A model generated the notes under the pieces. It made no database searches. It saw only the letters and a list, made by a program, of their open reading frames with translations, and was not told the origin of the DNA. This document shows, piece after piece, positions 1 through 8,208 of a DNA stretch of 64,000 nucleotides (the stretch's first letter is position 1; the number at the start of each line of letters is the position of its first letter). A program made the translations under genes and the position numbers. This stretch comes from Rhizobiales bacterium PAR1 (GTDB lineage: Bacteria > Pseudomonadota > Alphaproteobacteria > Rhizobiales > Beijerinckiaceae): positions 105,540-169,539 of the forward strand of contig NKIW01000009.1 in assembly GCA_002256205.1 (NCBI GenBank), given 5' to 3'.

Positions 1-885
1 GTCGCCATTGCGCGCCATGGAGATCGCAAGGCCAATTGCCGGTTCGCCCTTGTAGCGGAACATCGGCTGGGCCGGATCGACATAGCCGCGCTTGATTTGC
101 GCGATGTCGCTCATCCTGAAAAAACGGCTTCCCTGCCGGAGGTTGAGTGACTTCAGGCTCTCTTCTGAGGTGAATTCCCCCGAGACGCGAATGGTGATGC
201 GTTCGCCGCCTGAATCCACCACGCCGCCCGGCGCGGTGGCGTTCTGGGCACGCAGCACCTGCTGCAACGTATCGACATCGATACCGAGCGCAGCCAGCTG
301 TTGGGTCGAGAATTCGAGGTAGATTTTCTCATCCTGCGTGCCGATAAGATCGACCTTCGCCACATCCGGCACGCGCAGGATTTCGGTGCGCAGGCGATCC
401 ACCTCGTCGCGGAGTTCGCGATGGCTGAAGCCATCCGAGGTGAAGGCATAGATGATCGAATAGGTATCGCCGAATTCATCGTTGAAGAACGGTCCGACGA
501 TGCCGGAGGGCAATTGCGCGCGGATATCGCCGACCTTTTTGCGGACCTGATACCAGAGATCCGGCACCTCGGCGGCGCGAACGCTATCCTTCAGGTTGAC
601 GAAAATCACCGCCTCGCCGGGCTTGGTGTAGCTGCGGACGAAGTCGAGTCCGGTGATTTCCTCGAGCTTTTTCTCGATCTTGTCGGTGACATGGCGAACA
701 GTGTCGGTCGCGGTCGCGCCCGGCCACATGGTCTTGATCACCATGGTCTTGATGGTGAAGGGCGGATCTTCCTCGCGGCCGAGCTTGCCGTAGGAATAGA
801 GCCCGGCCATGGCGCAGATCAGCATGAAATAAAGGACGAGGCTTTTGTGCCGGAGCGCCCAATCGGAGAGGTTGAAGCTGCTCAT
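1..885 (-). CDS. RND efflux transporter permease, N-terminal part (runs off the window)
   Basis: The first 295 codons of an inner-membrane resistance-nodulation-division pump are visible and the frame stays open to the window edge. It begins MSSFNLSDWALRHKS, followed by a hydrophobic first membrane segment (about residues 15-33). The motif GREEDPPFTIK and then WPGATA mark the start of the periplasmic porter domain of AcrB-like permeases. The start codon overlaps the stop of the adaptor gene by 4 bases (ATGA), so the pair is one unit. It should work with the adaptor and an outer-membrane channel as a proton-driven exporter. The substrate cannot be told. The proton-relay residues lie outside the window. 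Confidence 0.93.
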   Translation of the reverse strand, partial: MSSFNLSDWALRHKSLVLYFMLICAMAGLYSYGKLGREEDPPFTIKTMVIKTMWPGATATDTVRHVTDKIEKKLEEITGLDFVRSYTKPGEAVIFVNLKDSVRAAEVPDLWYQVRKKVGDIRAQLPSGIVGPFFNDEFGDTYSIIYAFTSDGFSHRELRDEVDRLRTEILRVPDVAKVDLIGTQDEKIYLEFSTQQLAALGIDVDTLQQVLRAQNATAPGGVVDSGGERITIRVSGEFTSEESLKSLNLRQGSRFFRMSDIAQIKRGYVDPAQPMFRYKGEPAIGLAISMARNGD

Positions 886-1991
886 TCCGCAGCACCTTCG
901 ATCAGCCGGACCTTCTGGCCCTCCCGGAGGCGGTTGACGCCCGCCGTCACCACGATATCGCCCTTGGCGAGCCCTTCGCTGACAACCACGCGATCCGCCT
1001 CATAGCGCGCGACGACCACGGATTTGAGCGTCACCGTACCGGCCTTCTGGTAAATCCAGACTGCGGCCTTGCCACCCTTGTCGAACAGCGCGCTGCCGGG
1101 AATGACCGCGACAGGCGCGGTCGTCGTCTTGAGACGGCCCGAGACCGAGGCCCCGAAACGCATCGGCTCGGGCGGGTTCTTGAGCGTGATCTTGGCGAGA
1201 TAGGTGCGCGTGACAGGGTCCGCGACGGGTGAAACCTCGCGCACCACCCCCTCGGTGGTGACGTTAGGGCTGCTCAGGAGCGAGACGAGAATTTCCGGGC
1301 GGTCATTCGGCGAGCGATCACGGAAGGCGCTCTCGGCAATCGCAAAAACGGCGTCCTTCTCTTCCGGGTTGGCGAGGCGCACGACCATCTGCCCGGCGCT
1401 GACGATCTGCCCCGGTTCGGCGCCGGTGGCGGTCACGATGCCATCAAAATCCGCGCGCACCTGTGCATAGCCGAGCTGATCCTTGGCCAGCGCCAGCGCG
1501 GCTTTGGCGGAATCAAGCCGCGCCTCGGCGGAGCGGAGGTTTTTCAGCGCGGCATCGTAATTCGGGCGGGTCGTCGTGCCGGAAGCGAGGAGTTGGCCAA
1601 GCCGGTTTTCAGCCCCTTTGGCCTCGGAGAGCACGGCCTCGGCGGCGATGACATCGGCATCCGCTGAGCGCAGGCGGTTGACGTAATCCTGCTCGTCGAG
1701 TCGGGCGAGAACATCACCCTTCTTCACCGAAGCGCCGATATCGACGGTGCGTGCCACGAGCTTCCCGGCCATACGGAACCCGACGTCAATCTCCTGCCGC
1801 GCGCGAATTTCACCTACTGCCTGCCGGTCATCATCGATGGGCTTGGGGTCGATCACCACCGTGCGGACGGGGCGGATTTCCGGTGTCTTGGCCACTTCCT
1901 GCCCGCAGCCAGCCAGCGCGCCAAGCAAAACGAAGGGCACTACGCGCAGCGCCCCATTCGGATGCACGATTTTCCGATAGGTGATGGACAT
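882..1991 (-). CDS. RND efflux periplasmic adaptor (HlyD/AcrA family lipoprotein)
   Basis: This 369-residue protein is the membrane-fusion subunit of the pump encoded just downstream. It has an N-terminal signal with a lipobox (LGALAGC, cysteine near residue 29), so it is probably a lipoprotein anchored to the inner membrane. A barrel-sandwich/lipoyl segment follows (VDIGASVKKGDVLARLDEQDY, split by a long alpha hairpin at about 95-165, then QVRADFDGIV), and then beta-barrel and membrane-proximal domains. The ATG at 1991 is preceded by a purine-rich GAGGAGGGGG site. Length is normal for the family. The neighbouring Lrp-type regulator is divergent and may control it, which is inference. Confidence 0.93.
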   Translation of the reverse strand: MSITYRKIVHPNGALRVVPFVLLGALAGCGQEVAKTPEIRPVRTVVIDPKPIDDDRQAVGEIRARQEIDVGFRMAGKLVARTVDIGASVKKGDVLARLDEQDYVNRLRSADADVIAAEAVLSEAKGAENRLGQLLASGTTTRPNYDAALKNLRSAEARLDSAKAALALAKDQLGYAQVRADFDGIVTATGAEPGQIVSAGQMVVRLANPEEKDAVFAIAESAFRDRSPNDRPEILVSLLSSPNVTTEGVVREVSPVADPVTRTYLAKITLKNPPEPMRFGASVSGRLKTTTAPVAVIPGSALFDKGGKAAVWIYQKAGTVTLKSVVVARYEADRVVVSEGLAKGDIVVTAGVNRLREGQKVRLIEGAAE

Positions 1992-2352
1992 CAGCCCCCT
2001 CCTCGCCCCCGATCAGGGTACAACCTCATTCCGACCCCGCTAGGGGCCGTTGTTTCGCCTATCAGCACCAGAAATGGCGCGGAGTTGCAAGACGCATCCG
2101 CGCCGCAGGCCGGGCTTATCCTAAGCGGATCGCGGCAGGCCGTGGAAAAGTTGAGGCAATGATCTCCCCCCGATTCCAGAACAATCCTCCCGCATAAGGT
2201 TAAGCGGCAGCGCTCACAGAAATATTTTTCTCTTTTTATCCCGCAACCGGAGAAGCCTTCGCAGAAGGCATACAAAAACAGGACAATCCGAAAGTGCTTT
2301 TTCTTTTCAATGCGGTGTAGAATTTTCCTCCTTCACGGTGAAAGCATTTTCC
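1992..2352. promoter_or_regulatory. Divergent intergenic region between efflux operon and Lrp/AsnC gene
   Basis: This 361-bp stretch has no convincing gene. Its right half is AT-rich compared with the surroundings. It holds a perfect 6-bp inverted repeat (GCCTTC-gca-GAAGGC, 2255-2269) and an extended -10-like element TG-TAGAAT at 2316-2323 facing the regulator gene. It presumably carries both divergent promoters. No operator can be assigned with certainty. Confidence 0.5.
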
Positions 2353-2823
2353 ATGGATCGCATCGACCGCAAAATTTTGGCACTGCTTCAGGAGCGGGCG
2401 GATATCTCACTCGCCGAGCTTTCGGACAAGGTCGGTCTGTCGCAAACCCCGTGTTGGAAGCGCATCCAAAAGCTTGAAGCCAACGGCACGATCATCAAGC
2501 GTGTAGCGCTGCTGTCCCCAGAGAAAATCGGGCTGGGGCTGACGGTTTTCGTTTCCATCGAGACGGCAGATCATTCTGCCGGCTGGCTCAAGCGCTTCGC
2601 CGAGGGTGTCGGCGCGATGCCGGAGGTGATGGAGCTTTATCGCATGGCCGGCGATATCGACTACATGCTGCGCGTCGTCGTTGAGGATATGGCGGCCTAT
2701 GACAGCTTCTACAAGCGCCTGATTGAGGCGTTTCCACTCAAGAACGTGTCGTCACGCTTTGCGATGGAGCGTGTGAAATCCACCACGACCTACCGCATCC
2801 CCGCGCCGCCGGAAGGCGGCTGA
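2353..2823 (+). CDS. Lrp/AsnC family transcriptional regulator
   Basis: This is a 156-residue feast/famine regulator. Residues 1-60 form the DNA-binding winged helix (MDRIDRKILALLQERADIS, then LSQTPCWKRIQKLEANG). Residues 65-150 form the RAM ligand-binding/oligomerisation domain, with MELYRMAGDIDYMLRVV. I chose the ATG at 2353. An in-frame GTG at 2338 would add five residues, but the family normally starts at this MD-RIDRKIL and a possible -10 element lies at 2318-2323. Such proteins usually sense an amino acid. Here the divergent efflux operon is the obvious candidate target. The gene converges on cysG with only two bases between the stops. Confidence 0.93.
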   Translation: MDRIDRKILALLQERADISLAELSDKVGLSQTPCWKRIQKLEANGTIIKRVALLSPEKIGLGLTVFVSIETADHSAGWLKRFAEGVGAMPEVMELYRMAGDIDYMLRVVVEDMAAYDSFYKRLIEAFPLKNVSSRFAMERVKSTTTYRIPAPPEGG

Positions 2824-2825
2824 AC

Positions 2826-4313
2826 TCAGGCTGCTTCGGCGGCCTTGGCCGACTGTCCAGCGACATCCGCCAGAACTTGCACTTCAGCCAGAACTTGCAC
2901 TTCAGCCAGAACTTGCCCGATCATCACCAGAACCGGCCCCGCGTCGTCCCATGCCGCGAGCTTTTCGGGCAGGTTCGCAAGCGTCGCAACGAGCTGGCGC
3001 TCATCCGAGCGCGTCGCGTTCATAATGGCAACGGCGGGCATTGCGGTGGAAACGCCGGCAGCGAGTGCCTTGGCCCGGAAGGCCGACAGCGATTTCCTCG
3101 GCATATAGAGCACGGTCGTCGCGGTAGGGTCGGCGATGGCCTCCCAGGCGATATCGCGCGGCAAGGCGCCATCCTGACCATGGCCAGTGAGGAATTGCAG
3201 CCGCCGCGCGACGGAACGCTCGGTCAGCGAAACGCCGAGCGAGGCCGCACCCCCCTGCGCCGCCGTGATCCCCGGCACGATCGTCACCGGCACACCGGCC
3301 TTGCGGCAGGCGTCGATCTCCTCGGTCGCGCGGCCGAAAATGCCGGGATCTCCGCTCTTGAGGCGCACGACATGCTTGCCCTCCCGTGCGAGCGAGACCA
3401 TCAGATCGCAAATCTCGGCCTGCTTGCAGGAGGGGCCATGCCCTTTCTTGCCGACACGGATGCGCGTTGCCTCCCGGCGTGCGAGTTCCAGCACTTCAGG
3501 CGAGACGAGATCATCATGGAGGATGATATCCGCCGCCTGAAGCGCGCGCATCGCCTTGAGGGTCAGGAGTTCCGGATCGCCCGGCCCTGCCCCGACAAGG
3601 CTGACGTGGCCTGTCTTGGACGCTGCATGGCCGTCATCAAGCGTCGCCAGCAGCGCCTCGCGATCTTCAAGGGTTGGCGCGCGGTCCGGTTCGCCCAGCG
3701 CGCGGCGGGTGAACAGCTCCCAGAACGCGCGCCGCGCGGCATAGGCCGGCTTTCGGATCTGGACACGCGGACGCCAGTCGCGGGCAGCTTCCGCCCAGGC
3801 CTTGAGGCCTGCGGGGAGGATCGCCTCGATTTTCGCGCGGATCGCCTGCCCGAGGATCGGCGCGGCCCCATCGGTCGAAATGCCGATCACGAGCGGCGAG
3901 CGGTTGACGATGCCGCCAAACTGGAATCCGCAAAAGGCTGGCTTGTCGATGAGGTTATAGGCCGCGCCGGCAGCGCGCGCGGCTGCTGCGAAGCGCTCGG
4001 CTTCCTCAGGAGCATCGAGATCCGCGACCGCAAGCACGGCGCCTTCGAGGTCGTCCGGCGACCACATACGGGTATGGAGCGTCAGCGTTCCGGCGGGTGG
4101 ATTGTTCGCAAGATCGGCGAAGGCCGCAGGGAATTCCGGTGCAAAGACATGCAAATCCGCGCCGCAGGCCGCGAGAAGTTCAGCCTTCCAGAGCGCGCCA
4201 TCGGAGGCCCCCGAAAGCACCACGCGCTTGCCGGCCAGCTTGAAAAACACCGGCAGCACGGCTAGCGGGGCGATCCGGCCCGGTCTTTCCGCAACGGGTT
4301 TGCGCTGCTTCAT
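2826..4313 (-). CDS. cysG: Siroheme synthase (precorrin-2 dehydrogenase / uroporphyrinogen-III C-methyltransferase)
   Basis: This 495-residue bifunctional enzyme makes siroheme, the cofactor of the sulfite reductase encoded upstream in the same operon. Residues about 15-215 are the NAD-binding dehydrogenase/ferrochelatase half. Its nucleotide loop is unusual (SGASDGALWKAELL, not the common GGG.VA.RK). Residues about 235-480 are the SAM-dependent methyltransferase, with VSLVGAGPGDPELLTLKA, VVRLKSGDPGIFGR and VPGITAA. The ATG at 4313 is preceded by CGGAGG and overlaps the stop of the small gene upstream by 4 bases. A longer in-frame reading to 4418 exists but would run out of frame through that small gene. 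The C-terminus contains an in-frame tandem repeat (VLAEVQ). Confidence 0.95.
   Translation of the reverse strand: MKQRKPVAERPGRIAPLAVLPVFFKLAGKRVVLSGASDGALWKAELLAACGADLHVFAPEFPAAFADLANNPPAGTLTLHTRMWSPDDLEGAVLAVADLDAPEEAERFAAAARAAGAAYNLIDKPAFCGFQFGGIVNRSPLVIGISTDGAAPILGQAIRAKIEAILPAGLKAWAEAARDWRPRVQIRKPAYAARRAFWELFTRRALGEPDRAPTLEDREALLATLDDGHAASKTGHVSLVGAGPGDPELLTLKAMRALQAADIILHDDLVSPEVLELARREATRIRVGKKGHGPSCKQAEICDLMVSLAREGKHVVRLKSGDPGIFGRATEEIDACRKAGVPVTIVPGITAAQGGAASLGVSLTERSVARRLQFLTGHGQDGALPRDIAWEAIADPTATTVLYMPRKSLSAFRAKALAAGVSTAMPAVAIMNATRSDERQLVATLANLPEKLAAWDDAGPVLVMIGQVLAEVQVLAEVQVLADVAGQSAKAAEAA
2871..2916. repeat. 18-bp tandem repeat, about 2.6 copies, inside the 3' end of cysG
   Basis: The unit CAGAACTTGCACTTCAGC occurs at 2871-2888 and 2889-2906 and again in part at 2907-2916. 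The two full copies are identical. It is a multiple of three, so the reading frame is kept and the protein gains VLAEVQ repeats just before its end. It lies in a part of the protein beyond the methyltransferase core, so length change is probably tolerated. Confidence 0.9.
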
Positions 4314-4447
4314 CGTGCCGCCTCCGCGATCACGCTGGCCGCAGCGGGTGTTGCGGGTTTGGGCGGAAACAGCACCCAGACCAGCACCAGCGCGACAATC
4401 GCGAGCTTGAAAATCCACTCGGCCTTGCGGTGAGGGGCATCATTCAT
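4310..4447 (-). CDS. Small single-pass membrane protein between cysN and cysG (45 aa)
   Basis: This short frame encodes MNDAPHRKAEWIFK, a hydrophobic stretch LAIVALVLVWVLF, and a proline/alanine-rich tail. It looks like one membrane helix at about residues 15-27 with a positive N-terminus. The ATG at 4447 overlaps the cysN stop (ATGA, 4444-4447) and its TGA overlaps the cysG start (4310-4313), so it fits exactly between the two genes with a shared coupling pattern at both ends. A GGAGG lies upstream in the cysN 3' end. I do not recognise a family. A role beside the membrane-like C-terminus of CysN is a guess. The exact double overlap is the main reason to believe it is a real gene. Confidence 0.75.
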   Translation of the reverse strand: MNDAPHRKAEWIFKLAIVALVLVWVLFPPKPATPAAASVIAEAAR

Positions 4448-6069
4448 ATGCCGCCTCCGTCGAGGGTCAGCGCGGCGTCACGGCGTTCAATCACCCGCGC
4501 CCAGATCGCATCGTGCGCCGCGCGCGCCAAAGGCCGCAGCACGAGATCGGCAAGGCCCGCGAGGAGCGCCGCCCCGCCCTGCCCCGAGGCGAGCCCGACA
4601 ACCCCGCCCACCGCGAGCGCGGAGGCGAGCCGCCAACTTGCCCGCGTGAGCCGCTCGCGACGCTCCGCCGAGCCTTCCGGCCCGATGAGACGCAGCAGAA
4701 CGCGGCCGAGCGCACCGGCTGGCTCATTTTCCTGCACGACGACAGAGGTATCCGGCAGCACGAAGCCGAAGGCGCTGGTTTCGTTGCTGAGCCGATCAAT
4801 GAGGATGAAGCCGCCGAGAGTCGCGTTGGTGGCGTAGTCCATCACCCCAAGCTGGCGATCCAGCCGCAGCGAGACGACACCAATGCCATTGAGATCAAGG
4901 CCCCGTGCCGGCACCGAGGCATAGGTTTCGATGTCGATGGCGTGCCGAAGGCCTGTCACCGTGGCCTGAACCAGCGTGGTGCCAAGTTTGAGAAAGAACT
5001 CCGCGCCGGGCTCGACGCGCTTTTCGCCGGTCACGATCAGCCGCGCCTCAAGGTTTTGGCGCACGCGGGGACGGACCCCTGCGCGGGCGCCGCTGGCGGC
5101 CGCGATCAGATCGCCGCGCGAGAGGTCAATCTCGTCTTCCAGTACCAGCGTCACGGCCTGACCGGCGCTCGCCGACTCAAGATCGCCATCCGCCGTGACG
5201 ATGCGGGCGATGCGGCTTTCGCGGCCCGACGGCAGCGCCTGAATAACGTCGCCCTTGGTCACGCGCCCGGAGGCGATGGTGCCGGAAAAGCCGCGAAACT
5301 CGGCATTCGGGCGGTTGACCCATTGGACCGGCAAGGCAAAAGCGGTGTCCGGCGCTTCACGCGGGGCAACGTCGATGGTCTCCAGCAGCGGCAGCAGCGC
5401 TGAGCCGCGATACCACGGCATCGCGGGCGAGGCTTCGGTGAGGTTGTCGCCCGCGCGCGCCGAGACCGGAATGCAGGTGATGCCGGTGAAGCCAAGGCTC
5501 GCCACCGTCGCGCGGAAATCGGCCTCGATGGCGCGAAAGACCGCCTCGTCATAGCCGACGAGATCCATCTTGTTGATCGCGACGATAACCTGCTTCACGC
5601 CCATGCTGGCGACGATGAAGGCGTGGCGACGCGTTTGCGGCAACAGACCTTTCCGCGCATCGACAAGCAGGATCGCAAGATCGGCGGTCGAGGCGCCAGT
5701 CGCCATATTGCGGGTATATTGCTCGTGGCCCGGCGTATCCGCGACGATGAAATGCCGCTTCGGCGTCGAGAAATAGCGATAGGCGACATCAATCGTGATG
5801 CCCTGCTCGCGCTCAGCCGCCAGGCCATCGACCAGCAACGCGAAATCGAGCGCCTTGCCGTTGGTGCCGAACTTCTGGCTGTCGCGGTCGAGCGCTTCAA
5901 GGTGATCGTCGAACACCGCGCCCGCTTCATAGAGAATGCGGCCGATCAGCGTCGATTTGCCGTCATCCACCGAACCGCAGGTGATGAACCGCAGCAACGC
6001 ACGCTGCCCGGCGCGCGGCGCGATCACGACTTCCGGCGATGGGGCCGCGAGTTTGAGTGCCGCGCCCAT
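4444..6069 (-). CDS. cysN: Sulfate adenylyltransferase subunit 1 (GTPase) with a C-terminal DUF2061-like membrane domain
   Basis: This is the GTPase subunit of ATP sulfurylase, which drives formation of adenosine 5'-phosphosulfate (APS). The G-domain motifs are clear: GSVDDGKST (about 32-40), DTPGHEQY (about 110) and NKMD (about 166). Translation-factor beta-barrel domains follow to about residue 440 (GGFILIDRLSNETSAFG). The protein is 541 residues, longer than a plain CysN. The extra 100 residues are not an APS kinase: there is no second P-loop. Instead they show RASWRLASALAVGG, then a glycine/alanine-rich hydrophobic run and HDAIWARV, matching the pattern of the DUF2061 membrane domain. One-base TGATG overlap with cysD. 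Confidence 0.95.
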   Translation of the reverse strand: MGAALKLAAPSPEVVIAPRAGQRALLRFITCGSVDDGKSTLIGRILYEAGAVFDDHLEALDRDSQKFGTNGKALDFALLVDGLAAEREQGITIDVAYRYFSTPKRHFIVADTPGHEQYTRNMATGASTADLAILLVDARKGLLPQTRRHAFIVASMGVKQVIVAINKMDLVGYDEAVFRAIEADFRATVASLGFTGITCIPVSARAGDNLTEASPAMPWYRGSALLPLLETIDVAPREAPDTAFALPVQWVNRPNAEFRGFSGTIASGRVTKGDVIQALPSGRESRIARIVTADGDLESASAGQAVTLVLEDEIDLSRGDLIAAASGARAGVRPRVRQNLEARLIVTGEKRVEPGAEFFLKLGTTLVQATVTGLRHAIDIETYASVPARGLDLNGIGVVSLRLDRQLGVMDYATNATLGGFILIDRLSNETSAFGFVLPDTSVVVQENEPAGALGRVLLRLIGPEGSAERRERLTRASWRLASALAVGGVVGLASGQGGAALLAGLADLVLRPLARAAHDAIWARVIERRDAALTLDGGGI

Positions 6070-6971
6070 CAGAAATAGCCTTCCTGCTTCTTGGCTTCCA
6101 TGGAAGCCGCGCCGTCATGGTCGATGAGGCGGCCTTGCCGCTCGGAAGCGCGCGAAGCGTTCATTTCGGCGATAATCCCGTCCAGCGTCTCGGCATCGCT
6201 CTCGATGGCGCCGGTCAGCGGGTAGCAGCCGAGGGTGCGGAAGCGGACCTTGCGCATCTCGACGCGTTCGCCGGGCGCAAGCGTCAGGCGCTCGTCATCG
6301 CGCATGATCAGAGAACCGCTGCGCGCCACTACCGGGCGGGGCTTGGCGAAATAGAGCGGCACCACGGGGATATTTTCCTCGGCGACGTAGGCCCAGACAT
6401 CTGCCTCGGTCCAGTTCGAGAGCGGGAAGACGCGGAAGCTCTCGCCCTGCCGCTTGCGGGTGTTGTAGAGGCTCCACGGCTCCGGGCGCTGGTTCTTCGG
6501 GTCCCAGCGATGGTCGGGCGAGCGGAGGGAAAACACGCGCTCCTTGGCGCGGCTCTTTTCCTCGTCGCGCCGCGCGCCGCCGAAGGCCGCATCGAAGCCG
6601 TAGAGGTCGAGCGCCTGCTTGAGGCCCTGCGTCTTCATCACGTCGGTATGGAGCTGTGAGCCGTGGCTGATCGGGCCGATACCGGCTTTGACGCCTTCCT
6701 GATTGGTATGCACGAGGAGATCCAGCCCGAGACGCTTCACGGTTTCATCCCGGAAACTGATCATTTCGCGGAATTTCCAGCCGGTATCGACATGGAGCAG
6801 TGGAAAGGGCAGCTTACCGGGATAGAACGCCTTCATCGCAAGATGCAGGAGGACGGCGGAATCCTTGCCGATCGAATAGAGCAGAACCGGCTTTTCCGCC
6901 GTCGCAGCCACTTCCCGCAGGATGAAGATCGCCTCGGCCTCAAGGCGCTGGAGATGCGTCATGGTGCTCAT
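6069..6971 (-). CDS. cysD: Sulfate adenylyltransferase subunit 2
   Basis: This 300-residue catalytic subunit of the CysDN ATP sulfurylase adenylates sulfate in the cytoplasm. It belongs to the PP-loop ATP pyrophosphatase superfamily, and the PP-loop reads [14 protein letters not shown] near residue 33. Other family stretches are [28 protein letters not shown] and [12 protein letters not shown]. Its length and sequence are typical. The start ATG overlaps the cysH stop by 4 bases and its TGA shares one base with the cysN start, so the stoichiometry of the two subunits is probably set by coupling. Confidence 0.97.
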   Translation of the reverse strand: MSTMTHLQRLEAEAIFILREVAATAEKPVLLYSIGKDSAVLLHLAMKAFYPGKLPFPLLHVDTGWKFREMISFRDETVKRLGLDLLVHTNQEGVKAGIGPISHGSQLHTDVMKTQGLKQALDLYGFDAAFGGARRDEEKSRAKERVFSLRSPDHRWDPKNQRPEPWSLYNTRKRQGESFRVFPLSNWTEADVWAYVAEENIPVVPLYFAKPRPVVARSGSLIMRDDERLTLAPGERVEMRKVRFRTLGCYPLTGAIESDAETLDGIIAEMNASRASERQGRLIDHDGAASMEAKKQEGYF

Positions 6972-7693
6972 GCGGAAGCCTCCGCACGTATGAGGCGGCC
7001 ATCAGGCCCGACATGCAGGCCGCATTCCTTTTTGGCTTCATCCTCCCACCACCAGCGGCCAGCGCGCTCCGGCTCGCCGGGCGCAATGGTCCGCGTGCAG
7101 GGCGCACAGCCGATGGAAAGAAAGCCTTTGGCATGCAAGGGGCTCACCGGAACCCTATGGGTTTCGGCAAAATGCGCCGCCTGAACCCGCGACCAATCGA
7201 GCAGCGGATTGAATTTGGTAAGCTGATAACCCTCGTCCCACGCAGCAAAAGGCGTCTCGCCACGCGTGGCGGATTGATCGGCACGAAGGCCGGTGATCCA
7301 GCCCGCAGCACCCTTGAGCACGCGCTTCAACGGCTCAACCTTCCGGATATGGCAGCAGGCCTTGCGCGCGTCGAGCGAGGTATAAAACCCGTCGATCCCC
7401 TGATCTGCGACGTAATCCTCCACCGCCTCATGGCGCGGGAAATAGGCCGCGATGCGGAGGCCGTATCGCGCCTCGGTCTCGCGCCAGAGCGCGTAGGTCT
7501 CGGGAAAAAGCCGCCCGGTATCGAGCGTGGCAAAGTTCACCACGATACCGCTTTCGGCAATGAGATGCGTGAGCACCTGATCCTCAAGCCCGAAGCTCGT
7601 TGTGAAGACGAGATCGCCCGTCACCGCCGCGCGGATGGCTTTCAGGCGCTCGACTGGCTTCAGCTGCGGCAGGGATTGCTCCAGCGCGCTCAT
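6968..7693 (-). CDS. cysH: Assimilatory adenylylsulfate (APS) reductase
   Basis: This 241-residue enzyme reduces APS to sulfite with thioredoxin-type electrons. It is of the APS type, not the PAPS type: it has the paired cysteines KACCHIRK (about 120) and SIGCAPCTR (about 203) that bind a [4Fe-4S] cluster, besides the catalytic ECGLH near the C-terminus. That agrees with the lack of an APS kinase in the operon. The ATG at 7693 (MSALEQSL) is chosen because it overlaps the upstream stop as ATGA. A longer reading to 7735 would run far into that gene. Confidence 0.95.
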   Translation of the reverse strand: MSALEQSLPQLKPVERLKAIRAAVTGDLVFTTSFGLEDQVLTHLIAESGIVVNFATLDTGRLFPETYALWRETEARYGLRIAAYFPRHEAVEDYVADQGIDGFYTSLDARKACCHIRKVEPLKRVLKGAAGWITGLRADQSATRGETPFAAWDEGYQLTKFNPLLDWSRVQAAHFAETHRVPVSPLHAKGFLSIGCAPCTRTIAPGEPERAGRWWWEDEAKKECGLHVGPDGRLIRAEASA

Positions 7694-8208
7694 TCGGCAG
7701 CCCCCAATTTGGCCGCACCGAGTTTTGCGGCCCATCTGCGGTCCAGAATGCTCGCACCTGCCGGATTGTGGTTGCGCTGGTAGGTGGCGCGAAAGGCGCG
7801 CGCCGCCGCAAGCCAGATCTCGATGGGCTGGCGGGCCGCGCTCTCCGCGGGAAGTTCCACCTCATCAAAGCCGCAGGCCAGCGCATAGGCGAACTGATCC
7901 GCGATCAGCGGCCCGACCGCGCGCAACGTGCCGCGAAACCCTGCATTCCTGAGCGATTTGGCGATGGAAAACCCGCGCCCGTCCGAAAATGAGGGGAAGG
8001 CAATCGCAATCAGCGCGAGGCTGTCGAGGTGCGGCGCAAGGTCCGCGACCTTGGTCGTGTTGGCAACTTCAACGCCAATGCCACGATTGCCGGCACGTGC
8101 GGCCAGCGTCGCTTCAATATCCGCGAGGGGGACGAGAACATGGCTTTCGTTATGGCCCACCGTGCGGCGATAGAGGTCGGCCTTCAGACCGTCGCGATCA
8201 AGCAGCAT
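7690..8208 (-). CDS. DUF934 family protein of the sulfite reduction operon
   Basis: This 172-residue protein matches the DUF934 family, which regularly sits beside cysI and cysH in alpha- and gammaproteobacteria and is thought to help sulfite reduction. Its biochemical role is not established. Visible features are LVPLADIEATLAARAGN near the N-terminus and ALIAIAFPSFSDGRGFS, the family hallmark, at about 78-94. The ATG at 8208 follows AGGAGGCGGCCG and overlaps the cysI end by 11 bases. The C-terminus carries [11 protein letters not shown], a diverged duplicate of five residues. Confidence 0.88.
   Translation of the reverse strand: MLLDRDGLKADLYRRTVGHNESHVLVPLADIEATLAARAGNRGIGVEVANTTKVADLAPHLDSLALIAIAFPSFSDGRGFSIAKSLRNAGFRGTLRAVGPLIADQFAYALACGFDEVELPAESAARQPIEIWLAAARAFRATYQRNHNPAGASILDRRWAAKLGAAKLGAAE

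Noticed and set aside
1991..2275. 94-codon frame on the minus strand in the regulator-efflux gap
   Set aside because: It starts inside the likely promoter region, has no ribosome-binding site and no similarity to a family I know.
2877..4265. Long open frame on the plus strand opposite cysG (462 codons)
   Set aside because: It is antisense to a clear siroheme synthase gene, is rich in arginine and histidine as expected from the GC-rich complement, and shows no domain.
4314..4418. Longer start for cysG
   Set aside because: The extra residues read out of frame through the small membrane-protein gene, and GGAGG stands before the ATG at 4313.
4447..4746. APS kinase (CysC) domain at the end of CysN
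   Set aside because: CysN of this length is often a CysNC fusion, but there is no second P-loop or kinase motif here; the extension is hydrophobic and DUF2061-like.
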